From NCBI RefSeq assembly GCF_003628535.1, contig NZ_RBCI01000002.1, positions 496,001 through 560,000 on the forward strand: 64,000 nucleotides of DNA, read 5' to 3'. Source of the DNA: Flavisolibacter nicotianae (GTDB lineage Bacteria > Bacteroidota > Bacteroidia > Chitinophagales > Chitinophagaceae). Below the pieces are notes generated by a model that was given only the letters and a program-made list of their open reading frames with translations, did not search any database and had not been told where the DNA came from. A program made the translations under genes and the position numbers. Positions 63,114 through 64,000 of this stretch are shown piece after piece. The stretch's first letter is position 1, and every line of letters starts with the position of its first letter.

Positions 63114-64000
63114 CTACTTGCTCAGGTACATGCTCCGGTCTTTGTACAACTGCCGGAAGTAAGGATCACGCAGGTCTTTGATAAAGCGGATCGCTTCGCC
63201 GGTGCTTTTCATTTCAGGGCCCAGTTCCTTGTTCACATTCGGGAATTTGTTGAACGAGAACACCGGTTCTTTGATGGCAAAGCCATTCAGCTTTTTGTCA
63301 AATTCAAAGTCGGTGAGTTTGTTCTCGCCCATCATCACCTTGGTGGCAATGTTCAGGTATGGAATGCCGTATGCTTTCGCGATGAACGGTGTTGTACGCG
63401 ACGCTCTTGGATTGGCTTCGATCACATAGACCTTGCCGTCCTTGATTGCAAACTGAATATTGATCAGGCCCTTTATGTTGAGGGCTCGGGCAATTTTCTC
63501 CGCGTAGTATTCCATTGTTGTTACCGTAAGCGGCGGCAGGTTGAAGGCCGGCAGAACGGCGTTGCTGTCGCCACTGTGAATGCCGGCGGGTTCAATGTGC
63601 TCCATCACGCCCATTACATGGAAGTTTTCGCCGTCAAAGATGGCGTCGATCTCGGCTTCCTGGCAACGGTCGAGGAAGTGGTCGATCAGGATTTTATTCC
63701 CGGGGATATGTTTCAATAAAGAGATCACCGCTTTTTCCACTTCGTCGTCGTTGATCACGATCCGCATCCGTTGTCCACCCAGCACATAGCTGGGGCGAAC
63801 CAGTACAGGATATCCCACGCGGTTGGCAACTGCAACGGCTTCGTCTACGGTGAAGGCCGTGCCGTAATTGGGATAAGGAATCTCCAGTTCTTTCAGCATA
63901 TCGCTGAAGCGGCCGCGGTCTTCGGCAATGTCCATGTTGTCATAAGAGGTGCCGACGATCTGAATGCCTTTTTCGTGCAGGCGTTCTGCCAGCTTGAGCG
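63114..64000 (-). CDS. carB: carbamoyl-phosphate synthase large subunit, 3' part
   Basis: The C-terminal 295 residues; the 5' part is outside the window and the frame is open to the edge. Carries the second ATP-grasp half: YPVLVRPSYVLGGQRMRIV, DHFLDRCQEAEIDAIFDG, NIQFAIKDGKVYVIEANPRA and SRTTPFIAKAYG. Makes carbamoyl phosphate for pyrimidine and arginine synthesis. It stops at RSMYLSK soon after the grasp domain, without the methylglyoxal-synthase-like allosteric domain of the E. coli enzyme, the usual form in this phylum. Confidence 0.96.
   Translation of the reverse strand, partial: LKLAERLHEKGIQIVGTSYDNMDIAEDRGRFSDMLKELEIPYPNYGTAFTVDEAVAVANRVGYPVLVRPSYVLGGQRMRIVINDDEVEKAVISLLKHIPGNKILIDHFLDRCQEAEIDAIFDGENFHVMGVMEHIEPAGIHSGDSNAVLPAFNLPPLTVTTMEYYAEKIARALNIKGLINIQFAIKDGKVYVIEANPRASRTTPFIAKAYGIPYLNIATKVMMGENKLTDFEFDKKLNGFAIKEPVFSFNKFPNVNKELGPEMKSTGEAIRFIKDLRDPYFRQLYKDRSMYLSK

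Overview
The window looks like a chromosome segment from a Bacteroidota bacterium, most likely family Chitinophagaceae. The reasons are: two-component proteins and lipoproteins typical of that group, DUF1080, DUF2911, DUF4834, DUF6443 and DUF5977 proteins, a large adhesin ending in a type IX secretion sorting domain, a CarB that ends right after its second ATP-grasp half, a TTTG-N19-TAnnTTTG promoter, and many short palindromic intergenic repeats. This assignment is by protein family and style only; no database was searched.

Layout. 1-4.4 kb: the 3' part of a sensor histidine kinase, a secreted DUF1080 protein, YwbE, a frameshifted REP-associated transposase between inverted repeat copies, an RRM RNA-binding protein and a small unknown protein. 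4.6-7.3 kb: a visibly AT-rich two-gene cassette, a beta-class DNA methyltransferase followed by a DGQHR-domain protein with a possible N-terminal nuclease motif. This is the best candidate here for a little-described DNA-modification or defence system. 7.6-16.1 kb: a frameshifted pentameric ligand-gated channel homologue, two single-domain response regulators, a MocR-type regulator, a DUF559 endonuclease-like gene between repeats, a DMT transporter with a GNAT gene, IlvE and a small cytochrome lipoprotein. 16.4-21.3 kb: a diheme cytochrome c and a PaoABC-type molybdenum aldehyde oxidoreductase. 21.4-25.9 kb: an IS200-type transposase inside a field of palindromic repeats, AsnB, a DUF2911 lipoprotein and a NarL-type regulator.

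26.0-39.2 kb is one long co-directional gene group ending in a 1705-residue RHS protein. Its variable C-terminus looks like a toxin, and the next gene overlaps it by 4 bases and is a likely immunity gene. A decayed IS5-family element follows. 41.2-53.2 kb looks like a former tRNA-linked island: tRNA 3'-end-like fragments lie at about 41.26 and 52.64 kb and an intact CAT-anticodon tRNA at 53.15-53.22 kb. It holds a phosphoesterase-like protein without its metal ligands, a GNAT gene, a DUF6916 protein, three tandem tail-collar proteins, a 1401-residue adhesin and several decayed genes. 53.3-64 kb is core housekeeping: DUF4834, rimP-nusA-infB, a flippase, a MauG-like diheme peroxidase, arfB, dtd, DinB and carB.

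Two genes (the RAYT and the channel) each carry an apparent one-base deletion in or beside a short homopolymer. Either both are decaying or the assembly has indel errors. Several coding ends are made of the same palindromic repeats that fill the intergenic regions.
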